Positions 1 to 5,752 of a DNA stretch of 9,563 bases are shown here, in pieces; position 1 is the first letter of the stretch; each line of letters begins with the position of its first letter. Under the pieces are notes generated by a model. That model made no database searches. It was given only the letters and a program-made list of their open reading frames with translations, and was not told the origin of the DNA. The stretch is from Candidatus Uhrbacteria bacterium (GTDB lineage Bacteria; Patescibacteriota; Patescibacteriia; 2-12-FULL-60-25): positions 1 through 9,563 of the forward strand of contig JAHFIO010000026.1 in assembly GCA_023246325.1 (NCBI GenBank). The letters are read 5' to 3'. The translations under genes were made by a program, and so were the position numbers.

Positions 1-405
1 GAGGTAGCAGATGGGATTTTTGATGTTGAGACATATAGAGCTTTTCAAAAGCGCGTTGAAAAAACAAAAGTTGATTTACTCGCATTACTTAAAAAAATAA
101 AAGAAGAAGGAAAGAGTGTGTGGGTCTATGGGGCATCTACGAAAGGGAATACAATTTTGCAATATTGTGGAATTGGGTCTGCGGATTTAGTTGCGGCTGC
201 AGACTCTAATGCATTTAAATTTGGAAAATATATGATTGGGTCTGATGTGCCGATTTTTACTGAAGAGGAAATGCGAAAAGCAAAACCAGATTATTTACTC
301 GCATTACCGTATAGTTTTATTGAGGGGTTTATGGCGCGAGAAAAAGATTTAGTTGCAGGTGGGACACAGTTTATTCTTCCGCTCCCTGAAGTTATACTAA
401 AATAA
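1..405 (+). CDS. Sugar C-methyltransferase, C-terminal part (5' end outside window)
   Basis: The frame is open from base 1 to the TAA at 403-405, so this is the last 134 codons of a longer gene. The visible part matches the C-terminal domain of SAM-dependent sugar C-methyltransferases (Methyltransf_14 type, as in TylC3/NovU-like enzymes). The signature VYGASTKGNTILQYCGI starts near base 124, followed by SDVPIFTEEE and a PDYLLALPYSF segment, and the protein ends FILPLPEVILK. Family members usually read LPWHF where this one reads LPYSF. These enzymes add a methyl group to a carbon of a nucleotide-activated keto-deoxysugar in the cytoplasm. The SAM-binding and N-terminal zinc-binding parts would lie upstream and cannot be checked. 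An internal GTG at 118 is not the start, because the signature domain extends across it. The stop overlaps the next ATG (TAATG), which suggests translational coupling. The exact sugar substrate is unknown. Confidence 0.85.
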   Translation, partial: EVADGIFDVETYRAFQKRVEKTKVDLLALLKKIKEEGKSVWVYGASTKGNTILQYCGIGSADLVAAADSNAFKFGKYMIGSDVPIFTEEEMRKAKPDYLLALPYSFIEGFMAREKDLVAGGTQFILPLPEVILK

Positions 406-1355
406 TGAAGCGCGCATTCATAACAGGCATTGGTGGGCAGGATGGGTTTTATATGACGGAATTATTAAAATTAAAAGGGTATGAAGTTTTTGGTTTGGAG
501 AATAGAACGGGTGGAGGCGATCTTTCGAATCCTGCTGATATGAAAAAAGCAGTACAGATGTCACAACCAGACGAAGTGTATAATTTTGCCGGTATTACAG
601 ATTTAAAAACTGCATACGAAAAACCAGAATTAACCAATAAAATTAATTATGAATGCGTTGGACATGTATTAGATGAATGCGTGAAGGTGAATCCTCACGT
701 ACGTTTTTTGCAAGCATCGTCAAGTGAAATTTTTATTCCGCAAGAGGGTGCTTTGAATGAAGAATCTCCACGAGACTGGGAAACAAAAAATCCATATGCA
801 GGCGCGAAGATGACGGCGGATAAGGATTTTATACAAAAATTTCGAAATGAGAAAAATATTTTTTGTTGTTCAGCATTTTTATGTAATCATGAATCACCAA
901 AAAGACACGAAAGCTCCGTATTGCGAAAAATTACGAAAAACATCGTAGATATTAAAAATGGAAAACTCGATATCCTGCAAATTGGAAATGTGGAGATGGC
1001 GCGAGATTTTGGGTATGCGGGAGATTATGTAGAGGCGATGTGGCGCATGTTGCAATGTGAAAAACCAGAAGATTTTGTAATCGCGACAGGGGAATTGCAC
1101 ACGGTAAAAGAGGCAATAGATATAGCAGCAAATTTTTTAGGGATGCCTGTAATATGGCTGGGGAGTGGATTACAAACGAAGGCATATGATGCTGCTGGAA
1201 AAAAAATAGTTGAAGTGAACCCAGAATTTTTTCGAGAAAATGAAAAATTTCCAAAACGAGGGGATGCGAGTAAGGCGAGGCGCATATTAGATTGGGAGCC
1301 ACATATGAATTTTACAGGGCTTATAGAATTGATGGTTCGCGCAGCCTTAGTCTAA
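405..1355 (+). CDS. gmd: GDP-mannose 4,6-dehydratase-like SDR enzyme, short form
   Basis: This is a 316-residue extended short-chain dehydrogenase. Visible features in order are the Rossmann motif GIGGQDG (8-14), PDEVYNFAG (55-63), the catalytic SSSE (105-108), Tyr131 and Lys135 (YAGAK), NHESPKR (161-167), RKITK (174-178), DFGYAGDYVEAMWRMLQ (201-217) and DFVIATGE (223-230). NHESP followed by RKIT and GYAGDYVEAMW are typical of GDP-mannose 4,6-dehydratase, which makes GDP-4-keto-6-deoxy-mannose. The protein is shorter than the usual ~350-370 residues. The stretch after GYEVFG that normally carries the Arg-rich cofactor and oligomer loop is reduced to LENRTGGGDL, so cofactor preference or assembly may differ. 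It overlaps the preceding C-methyltransferase by one base, consistent with a deoxysugar operon. The stop codon runs into the repeat element that follows. A related GDP-sugar epimerase/dehydratase is the main alternative. Confidence 0.75.
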   Translation: MKRAFITGIGGQDGFYMTELLKLKGYEVFGLENRTGGGDLSNPADMKKAVQMSQPDEVYNFAGITDLKTAYEKPELTNKINYECVGHVLDECVKVNPHVRFLQASSSEIFIPQEGALNEESPRDWETKNPYAGAKMTADKDFIQKFRNEKNIFCCSAFLCNHESPKRHESSVLRKITKNIVDIKNGKLDILQIGNVEMARDFGYAGDYVEAMWRMLQCEKPEDFVIATGELHTVKEAIDIAANFLGMPVIWLGSGLQTKAYDAAGKKIVEVNPEFFRENEKFPKRGDASKARRILDWEPHMNFTGLIELMVRAALV

Positions 1356-1387
1356 GCTGCTTACAAAAAGGTAGCAGCTTCCTTTTT
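1354..1387 (+). terminator. Probable intrinsic terminator of the sugar operon (left arm of the element)
   Basis: An 8-bp stem AAGCTGCT/AGCAGCTT (1354-1361, 1373-1380) with an 11-base loop is followed by CC and a run of five T's at 1383-1387. It starts inside the stop codon of the dehydratase gene, so it is well placed to end that transcript. The A-rich loop and the CC before the T-run make it imperfect. The right arm (1449-1483) has the same form on the minus strand. Confidence 0.5.
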
Positions 1388-1483
1388 ATAAGCGGCTACT
1401 GTTTATATTACAATTCATATATGCTACGCTCGTTTTCTGTACATTCACAAAAGGAAGCTGCTACCTTTTTGTAAGCAGCTTCC
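1354..1483. repeat. 130-bp element with long inverted repeats, each arm internally palindromic
   Basis: Bases 1354-1386 and 1449-1481 are perfect inverted copies of each other (33 of 33) around a 62-base AT-rich spacer. Each arm is also an imperfect palindrome. In the left arm 1354-1361 pairs with 1373-1380 (8 bp, 11-base loop). In the right arm 1453-1462 pairs with 1474-1483 (10 bp, 11-base loop). The DNA could therefore form one long hairpin or two smaller ones. Read outward into the spacer, each arm ends in a T-run, like a terminator (left on plus, right on minus). The layout resembles REP/BIME or MITE-type elements. I see no clear target-site duplication and no transposase in the window. 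The first two bases belong to the stop codon of the upstream gene. Confidence 0.8.
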
Positions 1484-1514
1484 GGTAATAAACCATCAAC
1501 AAAAGGGTGCATAC

Positions 1515-3014
1515 ATGAATGGCGTTCAAAAAGAATACGCGAATTTTGTAAAAATCTCTAAAGAAATTGCATATGTACAATCGGCTATATCAGTACTTGA
1601 ATGGGATATGGAAACGCAGATGCCGCCAAGCGCATCTGATGCTCGTGCGCAGGTAATCGCACATATTTCACAGAATATTTTGCAAAAAATGATGTCGAAA
1701 GAATATACATATTCTCTTCAGGCATTAAAAGAAGCTATCGACTATGCCGAGCTTCCAAATGGCCAGGCGGGTAATGTGTTACAAGCGATAACGCAGTATG
1801 AACGCATGCGTGCTATTCCTGCAGATCTGGTTCTTGATATAACAAAAACATGTGCAAGCGCGCACCATGTGTGGGTGAGAGCGAAAGCGACAAATGATTT
1901 CAATATATTTGCACCTACGCTCACGCGTATCGTTGAATTAGTTCGCGCCCGCGGCAGGATATTGAATCCCGTACATCCATACGATGCCTGTATTCAAGAT
2001 TTTGAACCCGGGATGACATCTATAGAGATTGAAAAAATATTTACACCTCTACGGGTATCGCTTTCGGATCTTGTGCGGCGCATTCAGAGTTCGAAAATAA
2101 AAATCAATGCACATACGCATAAATTTGGTGCGACACAAGATTGGCAACATCAATTTTGCCAAAAAGTTGCAACGGCAATCGGGTTTAATTTTTCTCGTGG
2201 TCGGTTAGATGAAAGTGCTCATCCATTTTCTACACGTATTCATCCAGATGATTTGCGCATTACGAAAACCACGAATCCGAATAATGTGTGGGAAGCAGTA
2301 TATAGCACTATTCACGAAGTTGGGCATGCAAAATATCGTAGTGGGTTATCTACCGAAAATTTCGGCCTTCCCGCAGGTTCAATTTTCTCATCTGCTTTAG
2401 ATGAAAGTCAGGCGCGTTTGTGGGAAGTGATGATAGGTCAGGGAAAACCATTTTCTGAATTCATAACAAAATTTGCGCATAGTGCATGGTTTAAGAAAAC
2501 CAATCACGAATTTTATCAATCCATAAATGCAGTGTGTCCAGGTTTGCGTAGACTAGATGCAGATGAAGTCACATATAATTTGCATATCATTCTTCGATTT
2601 CAAATAGAGCGTGAATTAATTGAAGGACGTCTTGAAGTCAAAGATATTCGCGATGCATGGCATGAACTTATGCGTGAGTATCTTGAGCTTGATGTATTGA
2701 ACGATGCGTATGGAGTTCTTCAAGATGTACATTGGTCGGCAGGATTATTTGGATATTTTCCATCCTATACCTTAGGAAATATCTATGCCGCTGAACAATA
2801 TAGTAAAATACAAAAAGATATTCCTGATTGCGATTCATTAATATTTCAGGGAATTTTTACGCATATCGATGATTGGTTGCAACAAAATATTTGGCAATAT
2901 GGTTCTATGTACGATGCATCTGACATCGTTACATGGGCAATTGGGAAAAAACCAAATGCTGCTATGTTCATTCAATATCTAGAAAAAAAATATGGGGAGT
3001 TATATGAACTATAA
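1515..3014 (+). CDS. M32 family metallocarboxypeptidase (Taq/Pfu type)
   Basis: A full-length 499-residue protein, the normal size for M32 carboxypeptidases, which remove C-terminal amino acids using a metal ion. The zinc/cobalt motif HEVGH is at 267-271. The third ligand is Glu297 in the downstream DESQARLWE (296-304), where relatives usually have HESQ; the 26-residue spacing from the second His to Glu297 is as in the Pyrococcus enzyme. Other family blocks are VLEWDMETQMPP (27-38), DEVTYNLHIILRFQIE and DVHWSAGLFGYFPSYTLGNIYAAEQY. There is no signal peptide, so it is probably cytoplasmic and serves peptide turnover. The start is supported by AAAGGG at 1502-1507, seven bases before the ATG. 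The ORF contains two GGCAGGAT copies (1953, 2738). It has its own terminator and no functional link to neighbouring genes is visible. Confidence 0.95.
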   Translation: MNGVQKEYANFVKISKEIAYVQSAISVLEWDMETQMPPSASDARAQVIAHISQNILQKMMSKEYTYSLQALKEAIDYAELPNGQAGNVLQAITQYERMRAIPADLVLDITKTCASAHHVWVRAKATNDFNIFAPTLTRIVELVRARGRILNPVHPYDACIQDFEPGMTSIEIEKIFTPLRVSLSDLVRRIQSSKIKINAHTHKFGATQDWQHQFCQKVATAIGFNFSRGRLDESAHPFSTRIHPDDLRITKTTNPNNVWEAVYSTIHEVGHAKYRSGLSTENFGLPAGSIFSSALDESQARLWEVMIGQGKPFSEFITKFAHSAWFKKTNHEFYQSINAVCPGLRRLDADEVTYNLHIILRFQIERELIEGRLEVKDIRDAWHELMREYLELDVLNDAYGVLQDVHWSAGLFGYFPSYTLGNIYAAEQYSKIQKDIPDCDSLIFQGIFTHIDDWLQQNIWQYGSMYDASDIVTWAIGKKPNAAMFIQYLEKKYGELYEL

Positions 3015-3037
3015 ACGGGGACTATCCCCGTTTTTTT
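3013..3037 (+). terminator. Intrinsic terminator of the M32 carboxypeptidase gene
   Basis: The stem AAACGGGG (3013-3020) pairs with CCCCGTTT (3026-3033) around the loop ACTAT, and seven T's run through 3031-3037. It overlaps the TAA stop of the carboxypeptidase gene, and its T-run overlaps the stop codon of the convergent minus-strand gene. In the minus direction the hairpin is followed by only three T's, so it should work mainly on the plus strand. Confidence 0.9.
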
Positions 3038-3458
3038 ATAATGCTATTGTCATCATCCAATTGTCTATCCATTTTTTCTCAAATTCTTCAATGGGCAGGA
3101 TAAAAATTCCAGACGTAGTGCTTGAATCCATCATATATACTTTTGTTTTTCCGATTTCGTATACAATGACAAAATGTTTTTTCCCAGCAATGTCAATTTC
3201 TACTACAGCGGGTATGTCGTTTTCAACATGAGTTCGAATGTCGTCTAATCCTGCCGACTTTTTTTGGGATATAATAGCACCAACTTCCTTCAAAGCTTTT
3301 TCCATTCCTTCACGCATTGTGCCAGATACTTCATCCGTATTCGACATCAAACCTAAATCAACCTCTTCCTCTTCTTTTCCATAGTGAGATAGCAATACCT
3401 TTAATGTGGCCGGTCCATTCATTCCGGGTGATTCAATATATGGTTTTAATGGTTTCAT
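3036..3458 (-). CDS. C39-peptidase-like small protein with Cys-to-Asn at the active site
   Basis: A 140-residue protein with the layout of short C39-like (papain-fold) peptidases. The usual CGPA-x-L-K motif near the N-terminus appears as NGPATLK (14-20) followed by VLLSHYG. A middle part TMREGMEKALKEVGA resembles the GTs-x-EGl-x-KAL-x-x-LG segment. KKHFVIVYEIGKTKVYMMD then carries the expected His (95) and Asp (111). The nucleophile position is Asn14, codon AAT; two base changes separate this from a Cys codon, so a single sequencing error is unlikely. The protein is probably a non-peptidase member with a binding or regulatory role. I chose the ATG at 3458 rather than the TTG at 3491, because conserved sequence starts there and a promoter-like element covers the extra codons. 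No Shine-Dalgarno sequence is visible. There is no signal peptide or membrane segment, and the function is unknown. Confidence 0.7.
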   Translation of the reverse strand: MKPLKPYIESPGMNGPATLKVLLSHYGKEEEEVDLGLMSNTDEVSGTMREGMEKALKEVGAIISQKKSAGLDDIRTHVENDIPAVVEIDIAGKKHFVIVYEIGKTKVYMMDSSTTSGIFILPIEEFEKKWIDNWMMTIAL

Positions 3459-3467
3459 ACTAGATAT

Positions 3468-3496
3468 ACAATAACATTTGACATACCACAAAACAA
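3468..3496 (-). promoter_or_regulatory. Possible promoter of the C39-like gene, near-leaderless
   Basis: On the minus strand, TTGTTT (3491-3496) and TATTGT (3468-3473) are 17 bases apart, matching -35 and -10 spacing. Only nine bases separate the -10 box from the ATG at 3458, so the transcript would have almost no leader. This agrees with the lack of a ribosome binding site. Confidence 0.4.
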
Positions 3497-3506
3497 GGCG
3501 TTCAAT
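3478..3506 (+). promoter_or_regulatory. Possible promoter of the DHH-like gene
   Basis: A perfect TTGACA (3478-3483) lies 17 bases before TTCAAT (3501-3506), a weak -10 box that lacks the important second-position A. It overlaps the promoter proposed for the divergent C39-like gene. A strong Shine-Dalgarno AAAGGAG at 3522-3528 follows, eight bases before the ATG at 3537, and decides that start. Confidence 0.35.
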
Positions 3507-3536
3507 ACTATACGGACGTCGAAAGGAGACATCCGC

Positions 3537-4475
3537 ATGGCAGTTGTTCTTTTTATGGAACCAGAAGTAACGCCAATGAGTTGGGAGGAATTTTGTGCAA
3601 CAAAACCTCCGTTCTCATGTGCATTTGATGGATATGTGCGAGCCGCTCCAAAATATGATGATGATGGGCCATATGCTAATTTTGATCATCATAGTGAAGT
3701 AAGTCGTATGGAGACACGTTCTGCTTGTAGCCAATTTCGCATGGCAATCCATATGAGAATTTTTGATAGATTTTCAGTAGATGGTCAGCCGCATATGAAT
3801 TTACATATGCGTGATAACGATCCTGATAATTGTACGGTCAAATATCTTGCAGATAATCCACATCATGTCCGTGGTATCGTAAATTCACGTGTAAACAGGC
3901 TGATTTATATGGAAGATATTTTGGATACAACGGGTGGTGCGTACCCCATGTCTGAAGATCTTCATGATTTACGTCGAATTGCTTGGATTTATGATCCATA
4001 CTTTGTTTTTAAACAAAGCGGAAGACTAGATACTGAAAAAACTGCGCAAGCGTATACAGATATTATGGATTTGGTTTGCGAACGTATCCAAGCATTTGTT
4101 GATGGGAAGGGACGTGCGCAAGATCTTGATACACGTTTTGATCTTGTGAAAGAATTTGATGGATGGAGTCTTGTTCATGAAATCGGTGCTCAAGCAAGAA
4201 CAGGAATGTTTTCAAAAGGGATAAATGCTTTTGTGTCGTGTAGAAAAGGTTCATTGGGTAAATATGTGTATACTCTTTGCAAAATGACACCATATACGCG
4301 CATCAAACTTCTTCCGATATATGCCGCATTGAATCGAGCTGAAAATCCTGAAAATGGTACATGGGGCGGAAGTAATATTGTTGGCGGTAGTCCACAGCCA
4401 CATGGGAGTGATTTACCTCCTTTAGAAGTTGCTCGCATTTTTGATGAAAATAAGTATAACAAAATCATTGTATAA
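3537..4475 (+). CDS. DHH-like phosphoesterase family protein
   Basis: A 312-residue cytoplasmic protein. An N-terminal block FDGYVRAAPKYDDDGPYANF leads into FDHHSEVSRMETRSACSQ, with Asp-His-His at 50-52. A second acidic motif, DNDPDNC (93-99), follows. The C-terminal part holds a glycine-rich WGGSNIVGGSPQPHGS (286-301). An FDHH motif followed by an Asp-rich motif is the pattern of DHH-superfamily metal-dependent phosphoesterases, where these residues bind Mn ions. The Gly-rich tail could be the counterpart of the DHHA1 substrate loop. I recognise the general family but not a characterised member, so the substrate (for example a cyclic nucleotide, short oligonucleotide or polyphosphate) is not known. 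The start is fixed by AAAGGAG eight bases upstream. The gene is flanked by its own promoter-like sequence and a strong terminator, which suggests a single-gene unit. Confidence 0.6.
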   Translation: MAVVLFMEPEVTPMSWEEFCATKPPFSCAFDGYVRAAPKYDDDGPYANFDHHSEVSRMETRSACSQFRMAIHMRIFDRFSVDGQPHMNLHMRDNDPDNCTVKYLADNPHHVRGIVNSRVNRLIYMEDILDTTGGAYPMSEDLHDLRRIAWIYDPYFVFKQSGRLDTEKTAQAYTDIMDLVCERIQAFVDGKGRAQDLDTRFDLVKEFDGWSLVHEIGAQARTGMFSKGINAFVSCRKGSLGKYVYTLCKMTPYTRIKLLPIYAALNRAENPENGTWGGSNIVGGSPQPHGSDLPPLEVARIFDENKYNKIIV

Positions 4476-4502
4476 AAATACCCCGATATCATCGGGGTTT
4501 TT
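4476..4502. terminator. Bidirectional terminator between convergent genes
   Basis: The stem ACCCCGAT (4480-4487) pairs with ATCGGGGT (4491-4498) around the loop ATC. Five T's (4498-4502) follow on the plus strand, and five T's opposite 4474-4478 follow on the minus strand. It starts at the TAA of the DHH-like gene, and its far end overlaps the TAA of the minus-strand gene, so one hairpin serves both. Confidence 0.9.
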
Positions 4503-5250
4503 AATTTGTAGGGTCATCTGTATCTGTGAAATGCAGAACCGTATCTACAGAATCTAATTCTGCAAGTTGATCAATCAAATATTCAAGATATGATTCTGCT
4601 TGTAGAATTTTTACCGTTGGCTGCACATATCCATTGGGTGTTGTACGTTTTAATTCCTCTAAAAGAATTTTTGAACGTGGGATGTCAAAATATTTTAGAA
4701 ATTTATATTTATGTCGCAATGCTTTTCGTATAATCAAAGCTTGAAATGCATCTTCTTGTTTTACCTTTGGATAATATTCCGGTATATCCAAATGTTTTCC
4801 TTCAAGCATTTCCACATATTTGAGAACCGTAGTTGGTTCATCCATTTCTTTCGTTTCTTGTTTTAAACGATATGAAATATATGACCAGTTTTTTTCTAAA
4901 AATGCATTATCGAAGGCACGCGTAGGGTTTTTATATTCCTCTCGAAATGCATCTATCATTTTTTGTGTTTGCGCGCGACGTTTTGTTTCAATGGAAACTG
5001 GTGATATAATTTCGGTTACCGGTTTTTTTTCTATAGGCTTGGGTATTACCACTTCCTGCGTCGGCAGGATGAGATCTAGATGTTCATCTGGCAAAGTATC
5101 ATCAGGGATACTGGGTATCCAGGCTCGCTCTTCAGAAATAGTCCCATGAATTGAAGGGAGACCATTTCTTTTTTTCGAATCTGCGCGAATGATGCTGCCG
5201 CATATAAAAACAAGCATCAATATATGCAAGATAGTGTGTAGGTTTTTCAT
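4501..5250 (-). CDS. Exported or membrane-anchored protein of unknown function
   Basis: A 249-residue protein I do not recognise. The N-terminus MKNLHTILHILMLVFICGSI has a basic start and a hydrophobic core (about 7-22), followed by RADSKKR. It could be a Sec signal peptide cut after Ala23 or an uncleaved anchor. Cys17 lacks a proper lipobox (Ile at -1), so a lipoprotein is unlikely. A Pro- and charge-rich linker (about 31-88, including VVIPKPIEKKPVTE) leads to a mostly helical, charged domain (about 89-249). The rest of the protein has no membrane segments, so it probably lies outside the cytoplasmic membrane. The ATG at 5250 is preferred because AAAGGA stands six bases upstream; a longer frame starting at 5307 would run through the promoter. 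It diverges from the 101-residue gene and shares its promoter region. One GGCAGGAT copy is in its antisense strand (5063). Confidence 0.7.
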   Translation of the reverse strand: MKNLHTILHILMLVFICGSIIRADSKKRNGLPSIHGTISEERAWIPSIPDDTLPDEHLDLILPTQEVVIPKPIEKKPVTEIISPVSIETKRRAQTQKMIDAFREEYKNPTRAFDNAFLEKNWSYISYRLKQETKEMDEPTTVLKYVEMLEGKHLDIPEYYPKVKQEDAFQALIIRKALRHKYKFLKYFDIPRSKILLEELKRTTPNGYVQPTVKILQAESYLEYLIDQLAELDSVDTVLHFTDTDDPTN

Positions 5251-5278
5251 TTGAATTCCTTTGTGAATGTGCGCGCAT

Positions 5279-5307
5279 ACTATATCCTGCCTTGACTTTT
5301 CTGTCAC
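5279..5307 (-). promoter_or_regulatory. Promoter of the exported-protein gene
   Basis: On the minus strand, GTGACA (5302-5307) and TATAGT (5279-5284) are separated by 17 bases, each matching five of six consensus bases. The predicted transcript begins near 5272 and carries the AAAGGA ribosome site before the ATG at 5250. A GGCAGGAT copy (5284-5291) abuts the -10 box. Confidence 0.7.
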
Positions 5308-5320
5308 GAGCGAGTATTAT
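5292..5320 (+). promoter_or_regulatory. Promoter of the 101-residue protein gene
   Basis: TTGACT (5292-5297) and TATTAT (5315-5320) lie 17 bases apart, each five of six to consensus. This is the best plus-strand promoter in the window. It overlaps the minus-strand promoter at 5279-5307 by 16 bases, so polymerase should not be able to occupy both at once. Confidence 0.75.
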
Positions 5321-5362
5321 ATATTTTTAGTGAGTAAAGTACTCATAATAGTAGGAGGTGTC

Positions 5363-5668
5363 ATGGGCGAAACAAATCGAAAGTACTCGCGACTTATCAT
5401 TTTGAGTACGACAGAAGTTGGCGGATTCCCAGAAGTGAGTGATACAGCTCCACAAGGGCTTGTCATTAATCTAGGGGAAATGACTTGGTCAGTTCCAAGA
5501 AGAAGTAATCGCATTATTCAGATTGGGAAGGGGGATTCACCTGCATTTGTTATGCGGGGAGAAGTGGTTGGAGTATATCGTCGTGTATCTCTTGAACATA
5601 TTAAAAATTTGTTATCTGATAGTCGCACCGTACATGTGCGCGCACTCGGCCATTCGGCAGGATCTTAG
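5363..5668 (+). CDS. Small 101-residue protein of unknown function
   Basis: The start is fixed by a full Shine-Dalgarno AGGAGGTG at 5353-5360, just before the ATG. A longer frame opening at 5267 would run through the promoter and is rejected. The protein is soluble and basic, with a beta-rich look: RLIILSTTEV, GLVINLG, RIIQIG, AFVMRGEVVGVYRR, then a helix SLEHIKNLLSD and TVHVRALGHSAGS. There is no signal peptide, membrane segment or Cys. I do not recognise a family. It has the strongest set of expression signals in the window (near-consensus promoter, ideal ribosome site, own terminator), which suggests an abundant small protein. The last codons TCG GCA GGA TCT are part of the terminator stem, and the TAG stop lies across its loop, so the protein's C-terminus is shaped by the GGCAGGAT repeat. 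Confidence 0.75.
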   Translation: MGETNRKYSRLIILSTTEVGGFPEVSDTAPQGLVINLGEMTWSVPRRSNRIIQIGKGDSPAFVMRGEVVGVYRRVSLEHIKNLLSDSRTVHVRALGHSAGS

Positions 5669-5683
5669 ATCCTGTCTTTTTTT
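5656..5683 (+). terminator. Intrinsic terminator built from the GGCAGGAT repeat
   Basis: GGCAGGATC (5656-5664) pairs with GATCCTGTC (5668-5676), nine pairs including one G-T wobble, around the loop TTA, followed by seven T's (5677-5683). The left arm is an exact GGCAGGAT and the right arm is an inverted copy with one change. The stem starts inside the coding sequence of the upstream gene. Confidence 0.9.
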
Positions 5684-5736
5684 ATGTATATTGTGGTGGA
5701 CATCGTTTAAATTGTTCGTAAAATATCTAACGAATG

Positions 5737-5745
5737 TGATACACT
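5737..5745 (+). promoter_or_regulatory. Possible extended -10 promoter of the ligase/TPR gene, leaderless
   Basis: TGATACACT fits an extended -10 element (TGnTACACT) and ends seven bases before the ATG at 5753, so transcription would start at or beside the start codon. No Shine-Dalgarno sequence is present. TTGTTC at 5713-5718 is too far upstream (21 bases) to be a normal -35 partner. Confidence 0.4.
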
Positions 5746-5752
5746 AAACTAT

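Noticed and set aside
1292..1474. Open frame of 60 codons spanning the inverted-repeat element
   Set aside because: It overlaps the dehydratase end and runs through the hairpins; it has no ribosome site and no recognisable protein features.
1354..1483. CRISPR array or attachment site
   Set aside because: Only two arms are present, inverted rather than direct, and there are no spacers or cas genes.
5251..5307. Longer N-terminus for the minus-strand exported protein
   Set aside because: It would be upstream of the likely transcript start and would hide the signal-peptide-like N-terminus; AAAGGA supports the ATG at 5250.
5267..5362. Longer N-terminus for the 101-residue gene
   Set aside because: The extra codons cover the promoter and come before the AGGAGGTG ribosome site, which fixes the start at 5363.
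5267..5644. 11-base direct repeat ATGTGCGCGCA (5267-5277 and 5634-5644) flanking the 101-residue gene
   Set aside because: GCGC-rich words recur elsewhere in the window, and the second copy is inside coding sequence, so I take this as chance rather than an insertion duplication.
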